Shown here: in pieces, positions 1 through 8,698 of the stretch
Numbering within the stretch: position 1 is the stretch's first letter
Layout of the letters: each line of letters opens with the position of its first letter
NCBI GenBank assembly: GCA_025056455.1
Contig: JANWVY010000002.1
Coordinates: forward strand, 544,737-608,736
Length of the DNA: 64,000 nt
Direction: 5' to 3'
From: Bryobacteraceae bacterium
Lineage (GTDB): Bacteria > Acidobacteriota > Terriglobia > Bryobacterales > Bryobacteraceae
Position numbers and translations under genes: made by a program
Notes under the pieces: generated by a model
The model's input: only the letters and a program-made list of their open reading frames with translations
Databases searched by the model: none
What the model was told of the DNA's origin: nothing

Positions 1-67
1 ATCTTCCTTTGATTTCGGCTTTGGGGATCTGGATCGCTTCCAACCCCAGGGCCCGATCTCTCACCGT

Positions 68-2689
68 TTGCGCCAGTCCAGCGGTGCACCGGAATTGAGC
101 CGCCAGTGCTCCTTAGATGGCCGCCGGTCAGCTCACCCTTCGTTCCGTCCCCCCACGTCAGGTCGCTCCTTGTCCTGTCAGCCGCTCTCTCGTCGCTCCT
201 TATCCCGTCGCCCCTTATTATCCCGTCGCTCCTTGTCCCGTCGCTCCTTATCCCGACACCCGCTGTCACGTCTCCCCCTGCCGCCGCCCGCTCCCCCCAT
301 TCTACGTACCATAGAATCGGGGGTTTGTCGAATCTTTTTTACGTGTATCTTATTGCTTTTCTGGTGTGATACGGCAGCATTCGCCCAGTTCGGCCAGCTT
401 GGGGGAACCAGATTTCCCCGCACCTTACCGGCCCCTTCGCCGGGTTCGGCCAGCAATCCGAATGTGAGCCTTCCTGTAGCCCGCCCTAACGCCCCGCCGC
501 CGAACGAAGTCTGGATGGAATTTGTGACCCAAGAAATTCAAGGAAAGGTTTATAAACTAAGGGGCAAAGCGAAGGTGGAAACCAGCGAGGCCATGCTGAC
601 TGCCGACGAGATCGACTACGACGAAGAGAGTGGAGATGCCGAGGCGCGGGGTAATGTTTACTTCCGCCATTTCGCTGGCCAGGAGGAGCTGTGGGCCGAT
701 CGCGCTGAGTTCAATGTGAACGAAGAAATTGGAAAGTTTTATGGAGTGCGGGGGCAGGCTCCTGCGAAGATTGAGCCGCGGCCAGGGCTGCTGATGAGCA
801 CTAATCCATTTTATTTTCAAGCAGAATGGGCAGAAAAATTCAAGAATCGCTATATTCTGTACCAGGGCTTCGTCACCAACTGCAAGGTGCCCCGGCCAAT
901 TTGGATCTTGCGGGCGCCGAAGTTCGATATTGTTCCCGGTCAACGCGCCATTGCTTACCGGACTTGGTTCCGGGTAAAAGGGCTACCGCTTTTCTATACC
1001 CCTTACTTTTACAAATCTTTAGAAAGACAACCCAGGAAAAGTGGTTTTTTGTCGCCTTCGGCGGGCAACAGCTCCCGTCGGGGCAAAATGATCGGCACTG
1101 GCTACTACTGGGCCATCAACCGCAGTTATGACCTTGCCTATCGCAGCCAGTTGTTCACCCAGCGTGGGTTCGCGCATACAGTGGATCTGCGCGGCAAGCC
1201 GACCCAGCGCTCGGAGTTTGGGGCTTACCTTTACGGGGTGAACGACCGCGGGCGCCTGCTGTCGGACGGCTCCCGGATCAAGGAGGGAGGATTTTTCCTG
1301 GCGGCCTCCGGCCGCGCCGAACTGGGCAAAGGCTTCCTCGCCTACGGCGCCGCAAACTATTTAAGTTCTTTCCGTTTCCGCCAAGCCTTCACCGAGACGT
1401 TTAATGAGGCCATCTTCTCAGAGGTTCAATCCGTCGGCGTGGTGGCGAAACATTGGAGCAGTTTCGGGCTCAATATCGTGACGGCGCGTAAGGAAAATTT
1501 CCAAAGCAATCTTCCCGGTGACCGAATCAGCGTACGGCGCTTACCGCAAGTCGAGTTCAACAGTCGCGACCGACTCCTCACACGGAAGGTGCTGCCGGTG
1601 TGGGTTTCCCTGGAATCGACTGCCGGATTTTTGCAGCGGGCCCAGCCACGGTGCCAGGAGTACGACGAGGAATGTAGCCAAGAGGGAAGAGTGACGCGTG
1701 CCTTTGTTCCTCGATCCGATCTGGCGCCCCGGATTATGACCGCCTTGCGCTGGAAAGATTTTTCGCTCCTGCCCTATTTTTCCGTGCGAGAAACGTTTGT
1801 TGGCTCGAGTTACGATCCTGAGCGGCGAATCTTTCTCGGAAGCAATATCCGGCGGCACGCCCGCGAGCTGGGCTTTGATCTTGTACTGCCCGCCCTAGCC
1901 AAAGTCATGCAAGCACCTTCTTGGGCGGGAGAGCGCATGAAGCACGTGATTGAGCCACGTGCTTCTTTCCGCTGGGTTCAAGGAGTCGACAACTTCCGCA
2001 ATTTAATCCGCTTTGATGAAACCGAATTACTTTCTAATACAAAGGAGGTAGAACTTTCGCTCACCAATCGTATCTATTTGAAAAATCGGAATGAAACCTG
2101 GGAGGCGATCAGCTGGCAACTTGTTCACAAGCGCTACTTCGATCCAACGTTCGGCGGCGCCATCGTGGAAGGTCAACGCAATGTGCTCCTAACCGGGGCT
2201 CAACTGACCGGATATTCCTTTTTTAGCGGCCCTCGGCGGTATTCGCCCCTGGTGTCTGTGTTCCGTGCCTCCCCAAATTCGAATGTGGGAGTGGAGTGGA
2301 GGGCGGATTACGATCCACTCTTTCAGCGCTTGACCAACAGTCTGATTAGCGGCGATGCCCGCATTTCCCAATTTTTCATTTCCATCGGGCATGGTTATGT
2401 GCGCGGCGTAGAGAAAGTCACGCCGTCCTTTAACCAGTTTCGCGGCTTGCTTGGAATCGGAAACGAAAGCCGTCGCGGTTGGAACGCAGCCTTCAGCGCC
2501 TTTTATAATTTCCAAACCAGTTTGATGGACTTCGCGGCCACTCAGGTTACCTACAACTGGGATTGTTGCGGGCTGAGTTTCCAGTACCGCCGGCTCGGAT
2601 TCCGCAATGACAATATCTTCCAAGCTTCCTTTGCGATCGCAAATATCGGCTCTTTCGGAACGTTAAAACGCCAAGAGCGAATTTTCTAG
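68..2689 (+). CDS. lptD: LPS-assembly outer membrane protein LptD
   Basis: Outer-membrane beta-barrel that inserts lipopolysaccharide into the outer leaflet, working with the LptE plug and the LptA bridge. After a hydrophobic signal-like stretch (about residues 86-106, ending AFAQ) comes an OstA/LptA-like beta-jellyroll (about 150-270, with KVETSEAMLTADEIDYDEE), then the LptD barrel with family signature TPYFYKSLERQPRKSGFL. Cysteines that could form the LptD disulfides are seen at TNCKVPRP (about residue 272) and as the adjacent pair DCCG (833-834), matching the Cys pair near the C-terminus of other LptD proteins. The start is unresolved: the TTG at 68 puts about 85 Arg/Ser-rich residues coded by a 15-bp tandem repeat ahead of the signal peptide, and the first in-frame ATG (515) would lose the signal peptide. 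The barrel assignment is secure; the N-terminus is not. Confidence 0.88.
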   Translation: MRQSSGAPELSRQCSLDGRRSAHPSFRPPTSGRSLSCQPLSRRSLSRRPLLSRRSLSRRSLSRHPLSRLPLPPPAPPILRTIESGVCRIFFTCILLLFWCDTAAFAQFGQLGGTRFPRTLPAPSPGSASNPNVSLPVARPNAPPPNEVWMEFVTQEIQGKVYKLRGKAKVETSEAMLTADEIDYDEESGDAEARGNVYFRHFAGQEELWADRAEFNVNEEIGKFYGVRGQAPAKIEPRPGLLMSTNPFYFQAEWAEKFKNRYILYQGFVTNCKVPRPIWILRAPKFDIVPGQRAIAYRTWFRVKGLPLFYTPYFYKSLERQPRKSGFLSPSAGNSSRRGKMIGTGYYWAINRSYDLAYRSQLFTQRGFAHTVDLRGKPTQRSEFGAYLYGVNDRGRLLSDGSRIKEGGFFLAASGRAELGKGFLAYGAANYLSSFRFRQAFTETFNEAIFSEVQSVGVVAKHWSSFGLNIVTARKENFQSNLPGDRISVRRLPQVEFNSRDRLLTRKVLPVWVSLESTAGFLQRAQPRCQEYDEECSQEGRVTRAFVPRSDLAPRIMTALRWKDFSLLPYFSVRETFVGSSYDPERRIFLGSNIRRHARELGFDLVLPALAKVMQAPSWAGERMKHVIEPRASFRWVQGVDNFRNLIRFDETELLSNTKEVELSLTNRIYLKNRNETWEAISWQLVHKRYFDPTFGGAIVEGQRNVLLTGAQLTGYSFFSGPRRYSPLVSVFRASPNSNVGVEWRADYDPLFQRLTNSLISGDARISQFFISIGHGYVRGVEKVTPSFNQFRGLLGIGNESRRGWNAAFSAFYNFQTSLMDFAATQVTYNWDCCGLSFQYRRLGFRNDNIFQASFAIANIGSFGTLKRQERIF
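161..283. repeat. Degenerate 15-bp tandem repeat at the 5' end of lptD
   Basis: About eight units of a 15-bp motif near CGTCGCTCCTTATCC lie head to tail; one unit is 18 bp (206-223), so the frame is kept. The best copies are at 191-205, 224-238 and 239-253. In the lptD frame they encode pentapeptides of the SRRSL type. All three forward frames stay open across this tract, so open frame alone does not prove it is translated. Confidence 0.8.
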
Positions 2690-2820
2690 AAGGCTTTCTT
2701 CTTGGGCTTGCTGCAACAAGTTCCGGCCCTCGAGACTTCGAGATGCCGGCGCCCGCGCCGCGCTGCGACGCAGGCCGAACCCCGGCCTTCAACGGAAAAG
2801 CAAGGCCCAAAAAAACGAAA

Positions 2821-2875
2821 CGCGGGCCGAAAAACCCGCGCCTCGCATCGATGAAGACCCTGGCGTGGCCAGGGT
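2821..2875 (+). terminator. Two consecutive hairpins downstream of lptD
   Basis: First stem CGCGGG (2821-2826) with CCCGCG (2835-2840), 8-nt A-rich loop. Second stem ACCCTGG (2857-2863) with CCAGGGT (2869-2875), 5-nt loop. They start about 130 bp after the lptD stop. Neither is followed by a T-run, so they may be processing or protective structures and not intrinsic terminators. Confidence 0.4.
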
Positions 2876-2980
2876 GACATTACATGGGAGAATCAGATCC
2901 GACGGCTTACGCAACCCGTCAAAATCTTTGTTTGATTTGGATCTTAAAGCCTGCGGCGGGGTGAGTCAAGAAAAAAAGCC

Positions 2981-3049
2981 CCCTGTTGAAAACTCGCTAT
3001 AACTAAAACAAAATCAAACACTTGAAACAGATCCCCGTTTTCAACAGGG
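2981..3049. repeat. 13-bp perfect inverted repeat in A/T-rich DNA
   Basis: CCCTGTTGAAAAC at 2981-2993 is repeated inverted as GTTTTCAACAGGG at 3037-3049, with a 43-nt A-rich interval. It is followed by GTGTGGAAATCC, whose complement ATTTCCACA partly resembles a DnaA box. No exact TTATNCACA box is present nearby. Confidence 0.6.
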
Positions 3050-3373
3050 TGTGGAAATCCCCTCTGGGAAGCGAGCTCAAGCCCTGTGGTTCCGGTCTAA
3101 CCTAGAGACACCGTTGAGTTTAGTTCTGCCCGTGACCGGCCTTGGAGTGGCAGCTTTGACAACGGCTCGTGAGTGGTCGCCTCGAGGTTTCCGAATTCAC
3201 CAGCGGACAAGTTGAGGCCGTCTGCAACCATGTAAGAGGATTCCTAGACCTGGTTTCCCCTGACCATGCCGGAATCCCCCTCAGATCGGCATCCGGCTGG
3301 CTGGAGGACTCTATTGTGAACCCAACGTCCGGTTTCGGGCCCCTGCCGTGCGCGTAAACCGATACAATGCTAA

Positions 3374-4888
3374 GTGGATTTTTCTATGTCAACTATGCAA
3401 TCCGATATCGGTCTGGTGGGCCTGGCCGTCATGGGGCAAAACCTCGCCCTCAACATCGCCGATCATGGCTTCCGCATCAGCGTCTACAACCGGACCCGAG
3501 AGACAACCGAAAAGTTTGTCGCGGAAAACCCCAGCACGCCGGGAGGAATTCAAGGCTGCGCGAGTCTCGAAGAACTCGTGGGCTCCCTAAAGCGCCCAAG
3601 GAAGATCATCCTGCTGGTGAAGGCGGGCGCGCCGACGGATTCCGTGATCAACAGCTTGGTTCCCTTGCTTGAGCCCGGCGACATCCTCATCGACGGGGGC
3701 AACGCCCACTGGATGGATACCATCCGTCGAGAGCGCGACCTCAGGGCGAAGGGCTTGCGGTTTATCGGTTCAGGTGTGTCTGGGGGAGAGGAAGGCGCAC
3801 GCTGGGGGCCCTCTCTAATGCCGGGAGGAGAATATGCAGCCTGGAAGGAAATCGAACCTATCTGGACCGCGATTGCCGCCAAAGTAGACCCAGCAACTGG
3901 CAAACCGCTGACGGGCGCGTCGCCGGGCAAGCCCATTCAGGGCGGGGTTCCCTGCACCACCTATATCGGGCCTGACGGTGCTGGACATTACGTAAAAATG
4001 GTGCACAACGGCATTGAATATGCCGATATGCAGATGATCTGCGAAGCATACGCCTTGATGAGTGGCGTGCTGGGCATGACTCCCGAGGAGTGCAGCGAGA
4101 TCTTTGCCGAATGGAATCGGGGCCTGCTTGATAGTTTTCTCATCGAAATCACGGCAGATATTTTGCGTCAGAAAGATCCGGTTACAGGCAAGCCGTTCGT
4201 TGAAGTTGTGCTGGACACGGCCGGTCAGAAGGGAACAGGAAAGTGGACCTCGGTGAATGCGCTTGATCTGGGTACGCCGGCCCCGACAATTGCAGAGGCC
4301 GTTTTTGCCCGCTATTTGAGTGCAGTGAAAGAGGAGCGTGTGGAGGCATCGAAGGTGCTTACGGGTCCTTCCAGCAGTTTTGCCGGCGACCGCAAGGCGT
4401 TCATCCAAGCCATCCACGATGCCCTGTATTGTTCGAAGATCTGTGCCTATGCCCAGGGATTTCAGCTCCTGCAAGCCGCTGAGAAGGAATACAACTGGAA
4501 GCTGCCCTTGGGAGAGATTGCGAAAATCTTCCGCGGCGGTTGTATCATCCGCGCCCGTTTTCTACAAAAGATCACCGAAGCCTACGAGCGAAACCCGCAG
4601 CTTAAAAATCTATTGTTAGACCCCTACTTTAAGAACGCACTGGACTCAGCCCAAGCCAACTGGCGGATGGTGGTGGCCTCCGCGGCCCAGCATGGAGTTC
4701 CCGCCCCGAGCTTCTATTCTGCCTTGGCCTATTATGACGGGTATCGCTCCGAGCGTTTGCCCGCCAACCTCCTTCAGGCGCAGCGCGACTACTTCGGCGC
4801 GCACACCTACGAGCGGGTCGACGCGCCGCGGGGCAAATTCTTCCACCTCGACTGGCCCGAGCCAGGTCGACCGCAACTTGAGGTGTAA
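3374..4888 (+). CDS. gnd: 6-phosphogluconate dehydrogenase, decarboxylating
   Basis: Oxidises and decarboxylates 6-phosphogluconate to ribulose 5-phosphate with NADP+ in the cytoplasmic pentose phosphate pathway. The N-terminal Rossmann fold begins [15 protein letters not shown]. The substrate motif [20 protein letters not shown] (about 134-152) and the catalytic segment [13 protein letters not shown] (catalytic Lys about 208) are intact, as is GQKGTGKWT. At 504 residues it is longer than the usual roughly 470, mainly through an insert of about 20 residues ([17 protein letters not shown]) just before the catalytic Lys. The GTG at 3374 and the ATG at 3386 (AAGTGG upstream) are both possible starts; I favour 3386. 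Only two bases separate it from the following LRR gene, implying cotranscription. Confidence 0.95.
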   Translation: MDFSMSTMQSDIGLVGLAVMGQNLALNIADHGFRISVYNRTRETTEKFVAENPSTPGGIQGCASLEELVGSLKRPRKIILLVKAGAPTDSVINSLVPLLEPGDILIDGGNAHWMDTIRRERDLRAKGLRFIGSGVSGGEEGARWGPSLMPGGEYAAWKEIEPIWTAIAAKVDPATGKPLTGASPGKPIQGGVPCTTYIGPDGAGHYVKMVHNGIEYADMQMICEAYALMSGVLGMTPEECSEIFAEWNRGLLDSFLIEITADILRQKDPVTGKPFVEVVLDTAGQKGTGKWTSVNALDLGTPAPTIAEAVFARYLSAVKEERVEASKVLTGPSSSFAGDRKAFIQAIHDALYCSKICAYAQGFQLLQAAEKEYNWKLPLGEIAKIFRGGCIIRARFLQKITEAYERNPQLKNLLLDPYFKNALDSAQANWRMVVASAAQHGVPAPSFYSALAYYDGYRSERLPANLLQAQRDYFGAHTYERVDAPRGKFFHLDWPEPGRPQLEV

Positions 4889-4890
4889 CC

Positions 4891-6708
4891 ATGGTCCTAC
4901 TGCCGCTAGTTTTGCTCACAGCGACTTTCGCTTGGGGCGAAACGGCGGATCGCCAGGCCGCTGAATTCACCCTCCTCATGGGCGGGCGCATCCGCCTAGC
5001 CGGCCACACCCACAGACTAACTGACCTCTCCCAGCTACCCTCAGGCGATTTCCGCGTAGAAGAAATTGACTGGGTGGGCGTCAACGTCGATCCTCCGGAT
5101 CTTGAAAGGCTTTCCGGTTTGAGACATCTGAAGGTGCTCCGTCTTCCCGGCCCCCTCTGGAATCGAAACGCCGATGGAGGGCGCGACGGCAGCCGTGAGT
5201 TGAAACACTTGGCTCAAATTACTTCGCTGGAAGTTCTGACCTTCAGTTTTCATTTTCTTGACCGCATCCGATTCCACGATGCTGGATTAGAAGAAATCGC
5301 AGGCCTGCGAAATCTCCGGGAACTCGCTTTGAGGCAGTCGCAAATCACCGGCTCCTCCTTGGGATCTTTTGAAAATCTGGAATTGCTGGATGTTAGCTTG
5401 ACGCCGTTCGACGATAGCGGAATGCGCAAGCTAGCAGGGATGAAACGGCTCAAGCGGCTGCGTTTGGGAGACACAAAAATTACGGATGCTGGCCTCAAGG
5501 TGGTGGAATCGCTTCCACAGCTGGAAGAGCTTGACCTGCGCGGAACGGCAATTCGCGATGAAGGGCTAAGACACCTTTCTGGCTTGAGAAATCTCCGCAA
5601 ACTCAACCTCTCCGGCACGCAGGTCGGCGACGCTGGCATGGTGTGGCTCAAAAACCTTTCCGGTCTGCAAGAGCTGAACCTCTACCGGACGCGGGTCAGC
5701 AGCGCTGGTCTCGAAGCCTTGTATGGCTTGCGGGCGCTCGAGGAGGCGGACTTGCGTTACACGCGTGCCGGACGGGCTGCGATTGAAGCTTGGAGAGCCG
5801 CTCTGCCGAAGCTACGCGTGCTCTATAACGAGCAACCCGCAAGACCAGCCGCGAAAATCCCGCGCGATGCAAGGTTGAAACGCCTCTCCTTGGAAGGGGC
5901 CGATATCGGCAATGGAGATCTGGCTCAGCTTGCCTCTCTTCGCGGCTTGGAGGAACTCAATCTGACTGCCTGCGCCATCAGCGATGCAGGCTTGGAACAC
6001 CTTGCCAAACTGAGCAACCTTCGCCGGGTTGTGCTTGCACACACCTATGTGGAAGGCGAGGGATTGCGGCACCTGCGCGCAGTGGAAGAGCTTGACCTAC
6101 GAGGCTCTCCCATCTCCAACTCCGCGCTGCAAACGCTGGCCTTGCTGCCCCGCTTGCGCAAACTCTCGCTGGCTTCCACAGAAATCTCCGATGGCGCGCC
6201 GCTCGACAAGCTTTCCACCGTCGTCTCGCTCGACCTAGGAGCCACCGACCTGACGGACGAAGGCTTGAGCCCGCTGGCTGCCATGACCCAGCTTGAATCG
6301 CTGATCCTTCGCGATGCGCGGTTTACCGATAAGGGCGTCGAATCCCTCGCGAATTTACAAAATCTGCGCCATCTCGATTTAAACCGTACGCGCATTTCCG
6401 ATACAGCGGCCAAGGTCCTCGCGAAGTTGGTGAACCTTCGTAGCCTAAGCCTGGACTACAGTGAACTGTCTGACACGGGCGTGGATTCTCTTCAGGCGTT
6501 GACAAATCTGGAAAGGCTCAGCCTCGACAGCACGCACATTACCGATCGAGCCGTGAGCACGCTCGCTACCCTGCGAAAGTTGAAATGGCTCAACGTCTAC
6601 CATACGCTGATTACTGCTGAGGGCTATGCCAAGCTGAAGGATGCCCTGCCAGAATGCCAAATCATCTTCGAGGCCGACTCAAGCCTCCCAAACCGGAGAC
6701 GAAGCTGA
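4891..6708 (+). CDS. Secreted leucine-rich-repeat protein (605 aa)
   Basis: A short signal peptide (about residues 1-17, ending AWGE) is followed almost entirely by leucine-rich repeats of about 24 residues with the pattern LxxLxxLxLxxTxIxDxGL, of the ribonuclease-inhibitor-like type common in Planctomycetes and Acidobacteria. The repeats are interrupted near residues 290-325 by a non-repeat segment with YNEQPARPAAKIPRDARLK, which splits the protein into two LRR blocks. No enzymatic domain, transmembrane anchor or lipobox was seen. LRR arrays generally bind protein or glycan partners; the partner here is unknown. Its start lies two bases after the gnd stop, and its TGA overlaps the ATG of the next LRR gene. 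Confidence 0.85.
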   Translation: MVLLPLVLLTATFAWGETADRQAAEFTLLMGGRIRLAGHTHRLTDLSQLPSGDFRVEEIDWVGVNVDPPDLERLSGLRHLKVLRLPGPLWNRNADGGRDGSRELKHLAQITSLEVLTFSFHFLDRIRFHDAGLEEIAGLRNLRELALRQSQITGSSLGSFENLELLDVSLTPFDDSGMRKLAGMKRLKRLRLGDTKITDAGLKVVESLPQLEELDLRGTAIRDEGLRHLSGLRNLRKLNLSGTQVGDAGMVWLKNLSGLQELNLYRTRVSSAGLEALYGLRALEEADLRYTRAGRAAIEAWRAALPKLRVLYNEQPARPAAKIPRDARLKRLSLEGADIGNGDLAQLASLRGLEELNLTACAISDAGLEHLAKLSNLRRVVLAHTYVEGEGLRHLRAVEELDLRGSPISNSALQTLALLPRLRKLSLASTEISDGAPLDKLSTVVSLDLGATDLTDEGLSPLAAMTQLESLILRDARFTDKGVESLANLQNLRHLDLNRTRISDTAAKVLAKLVNLRSLSLDYSELSDTGVDSLQALTNLERLSLDSTHITDRAVSTLATLRKLKWLNVYHTLITAEGYAKLKDALPECQIIFEADSSLPNRRRS

Positions 6709-7559
6709 TGGGCAATACGTTTTTCCTGCTTGTCTTCGCTCCTTGCGCGGTGGTCGCCAGCGAGCGCGAGCTGGATCTGACTGCCAGTTGGATTACGGAC
6801 TCGGACCTAGCTCATGTGGGCCGGATGCAATCGCTCGAACGCCTGGACTTGGCCCATACCAAGATCACCGATGTGGGCCTGCAACATCTCAAAGGTCTGA
6901 GCCGGCTCAAAGAACTCAGCCTTTACTACGCCGAGTACATCACGGATGATGGCCTGGCCGTTCTCAAATATTTGCCTGCTCTCGAAAAGCTCAACCTCAG
7001 AGGGACTCGCGTCACCAGTAAAGTGTTCGAACACGTCTCCCACCTGAAAAACTTGCGGGAGCTCGACTTGGCCTTCACGGAAATCACCGACGAAGGTTTT
7101 GAACATCTCATCGAGCTCGAAAAACTCGAAAAGCTGGCAATTGGCGGCAACCGTCTGAGCGGTGAGTGCCTCCAGATGCTTCTCCAGGTGCCGTCTCTGC
7201 AGGAATTAGATGTCGGGGGAACGCAACGAGTGGACAGTGGTCTTTGGGGACTCGCCTTAACCACTCAAAACTTGGAACGTCTTGGCCGGTTGACCCAGTT
7301 ACGGCGCCTGAGCCTGGCGGGAGCCACCCTTGCAGATCGCGGGGTGGATCGCCCAGGACATCCAGAAGCGGAGCGGTTGTCGCTGGACGATTTATCTCCG
7401 CTGCGCGGATTGGTGAATCTCGAGTTTCTGGATCTCTCTCGGCAGCCTCTCTCCCCGGCGGCGCTCGAGTCTCTTCAAGGCATGCCAAAGTTGCGCGAAA
7501 TTCGCCGAGCCGGGATTCAACGCCTCGGCTCTGCCCGCCCAACGTCCGGACGCAACTAG
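6708..7559 (+). CDS. Secreted leucine-rich-repeat protein (283 aa)
   Basis: The ATG at 6708 overlaps the TGA of the preceding LRR gene (TGATG), the usual arrangement for translational coupling, and gives a signal peptide beginning MGNTFFLLVFAPCAVVAS. The open frame continues upstream to 6654, but that start would lack the signal peptide. The rest is about eight to nine LRR units of the same TxITDxGL pattern as its neighbour (for example LAHTKITDVGLQHL). It looks like a shortened paralogue from local duplication. Function unknown; an extracytoplasmic binding role is inference from the fold. Confidence 0.82.
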   Translation: MGNTFFLLVFAPCAVVASERELDLTASWITDSDLAHVGRMQSLERLDLAHTKITDVGLQHLKGLSRLKELSLYYAEYITDDGLAVLKYLPALEKLNLRGTRVTSKVFEHVSHLKNLRELDLAFTEITDEGFEHLIELEKLEKLAIGGNRLSGECLQMLLQVPSLQELDVGGTQRVDSGLWGLALTTQNLERLGRLTQLRRLSLAGATLADRGVDRPGHPEAERLSLDDLSPLRGLVNLEFLDLSRQPLSPAALESLQGMPKLREIRRAGIQRLGSARPTSGRN

Positions 7560-7882
7560 CGACTTTCGACGGCAAACTGGAACACGCATCCCACTTCGGA
7601 ACCCACTTCCGAACAACCTCCCCGATCCCGCCGATCTTTCGCGAGGCTTTTGAAGCGCTTTCGTTTGGCATGGCGTCTGCCAGAGCCGATATCAGTGGTG
7701 GCGACGGCCGGGGCATCGAAGCAAGGCGTGAAAGCGAGAGCAAGAGGTGGTCTTTGGATCTCGATCAAACCAGGCAACTCCGCGAAACCTTCGGCTCTTG
7801 TCGCGGCAGGAGGAAATGCGGCTCGCACCCCATTCGCACCGCACAGCGGCAGGCCTGAGGCGTCAAGCTTAGGGAGGGAATC
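7560..7882. other. 323-bp region without a supported gene
   Basis: Several short frames cross it in both directions, but none has a good ribosome binding site or recognisable protein. AGGGAGGGAATC at about 7872-7882 is the Shine-Dalgarno region of the next gene. The nearby AGGAGG at 7810 precedes no suitable start codon. Confidence 0.5.
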
Positions 7883-8623
7883 ATGCGAATTGAGATTTTG
7901 TGTTCGTCCAGGAAGCATCCGGTCTGGAAATGGCTCGAAACATGGTGCGAAAACATGAGCCATCTTCATGAGGTGGCGCTCGTCGAACATCTTGCCGAAG
8001 TCACGAGCGGAGATTTTCTGTTTCTTATCTCTTGCAATCAAATTGTCGGCAGAGGCGTGCGGGACCGGTTTCGTTACACGCTGGTCATTCACGCCTCGGA
8101 CGTGCCCTATGGCCGGGGCTTTGCCCCGCTGAACTGGCAGATCCTAGAAGGGAAGTCTGAAATCGTGGTGACGCTCATGGAAGCCGCCGATAAGGTCGAC
8201 TCCGGCGATGTTTGGGCCAAGCGCGTGCTTCGCTTCGAAGGACATGAACTGTTTGAGGAACTCAGCGAAAAACTGTTTTCGACAGAACTCGAACTCATGA
8301 GCTTTGCAGTCAACCATCACCAGCAGATCGTGCCTCAACCGCAACCCGCGGGCATCGGGAGTTATTACCGGAAACGGCAACCAGAAGACAGTCGAATCTG
8401 GCCGGAACAAAGCTTCGCCTCAGCTTTCGATTTGATCCGCGCCTCCGACCCAGTTCGATATCCAGCGTTCTTCGACTACCGGGGTTATCGCTACCAAGTG
8501 ACACTCACAAAGCTGGGCCCCACAGCTGACAACCGCTCAACCTCGAAAAGCGAGATTTTGGCCGCAGCCGCCGCCCAGCAGCCAAGCAGCCGGCCTACGG
8601 AGACTCCTCCCTCGCTGAAATAA
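7883..8623 (+). CDS. Formyltransferase-like protein
   Basis: The central part (about residues 40-115) matches the formyltransferase fold of methionyl-tRNA and sugar-amine N-formyltransferases: HASDVPYGRGFAPLNWQILEG followed after a few residues by VTLMEAADKVDSGDVW. The His (70) and Asp (106) of the N-x-H...D catalytic set are present, but the Asn is Val68, as I recall for a divergent subgroup found in surface-polysaccharide clusters. The N-terminal folate-binding Rossmann part is short and the C-terminal 60 residues are low complexity. GGGAGGG about 5 nt upstream supports the ATG. It precedes an ArnT-like glycosyltransferase by 75 bp, suggesting formylation of an amino sugar destined for the cell surface; that role is inferred. 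Confidence 0.7.
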   Translation: MRIEILCSSRKHPVWKWLETWCENMSHLHEVALVEHLAEVTSGDFLFLISCNQIVGRGVRDRFRYTLVIHASDVPYGRGFAPLNWQILEGKSEIVVTLMEAADKVDSGDVWAKRVLRFEGHELFEELSEKLFSTELELMSFAVNHHQQIVPQPQPAGIGSYYRKRQPEDSRIWPEQSFASAFDLIRASDPVRYPAFFDYRGYRYQVTLTKLGPTADNRSTSKSEILAAAAAQQPSSRPTETPPSLK

Positions 8624-8698
8624 ACTTCGGAGGGAGATCAAACCTCGGGGGACGCTCTAAGACGAGCGCCGTCCGCCCCACGACCTATACTGAAGGGT

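Larger units (their letters stand above)
2690..3373. other. 684-bp intergenic region with inverted repeats
   Basis: No convincing gene. It holds two compact hairpins just after lptD (2821-2840 and 2857-2875), an A/T-rich stretch (about 2910-3040) and a perfect 13-bp inverted repeat (2981-2993 and 3037-3049). The part from 3060 to 3373 carries only short open frames without a Shine-Dalgarno sequence. A promoter for gnd or a structured RNA could lie here, but I cannot identify either. Confidence 0.6.

Noticed and set aside
160-290. CRISPR-like array
   Set aside because: Units are 15 bp and contiguous with no spacers, so this is a simple tandem repeat.
3169-3357. 62-codon frame before gnd
   Set aside because: No Shine-Dalgarno and no recognisable protein; likely part of the gnd leader or unrelated non-coding DNA.
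7166-7858. 230-codon frame across the end of the second LRR gene and the gap
   Set aside because: Most of it is an alternate frame of the LRR gene, and the Arg/Ser-rich product matches no family.
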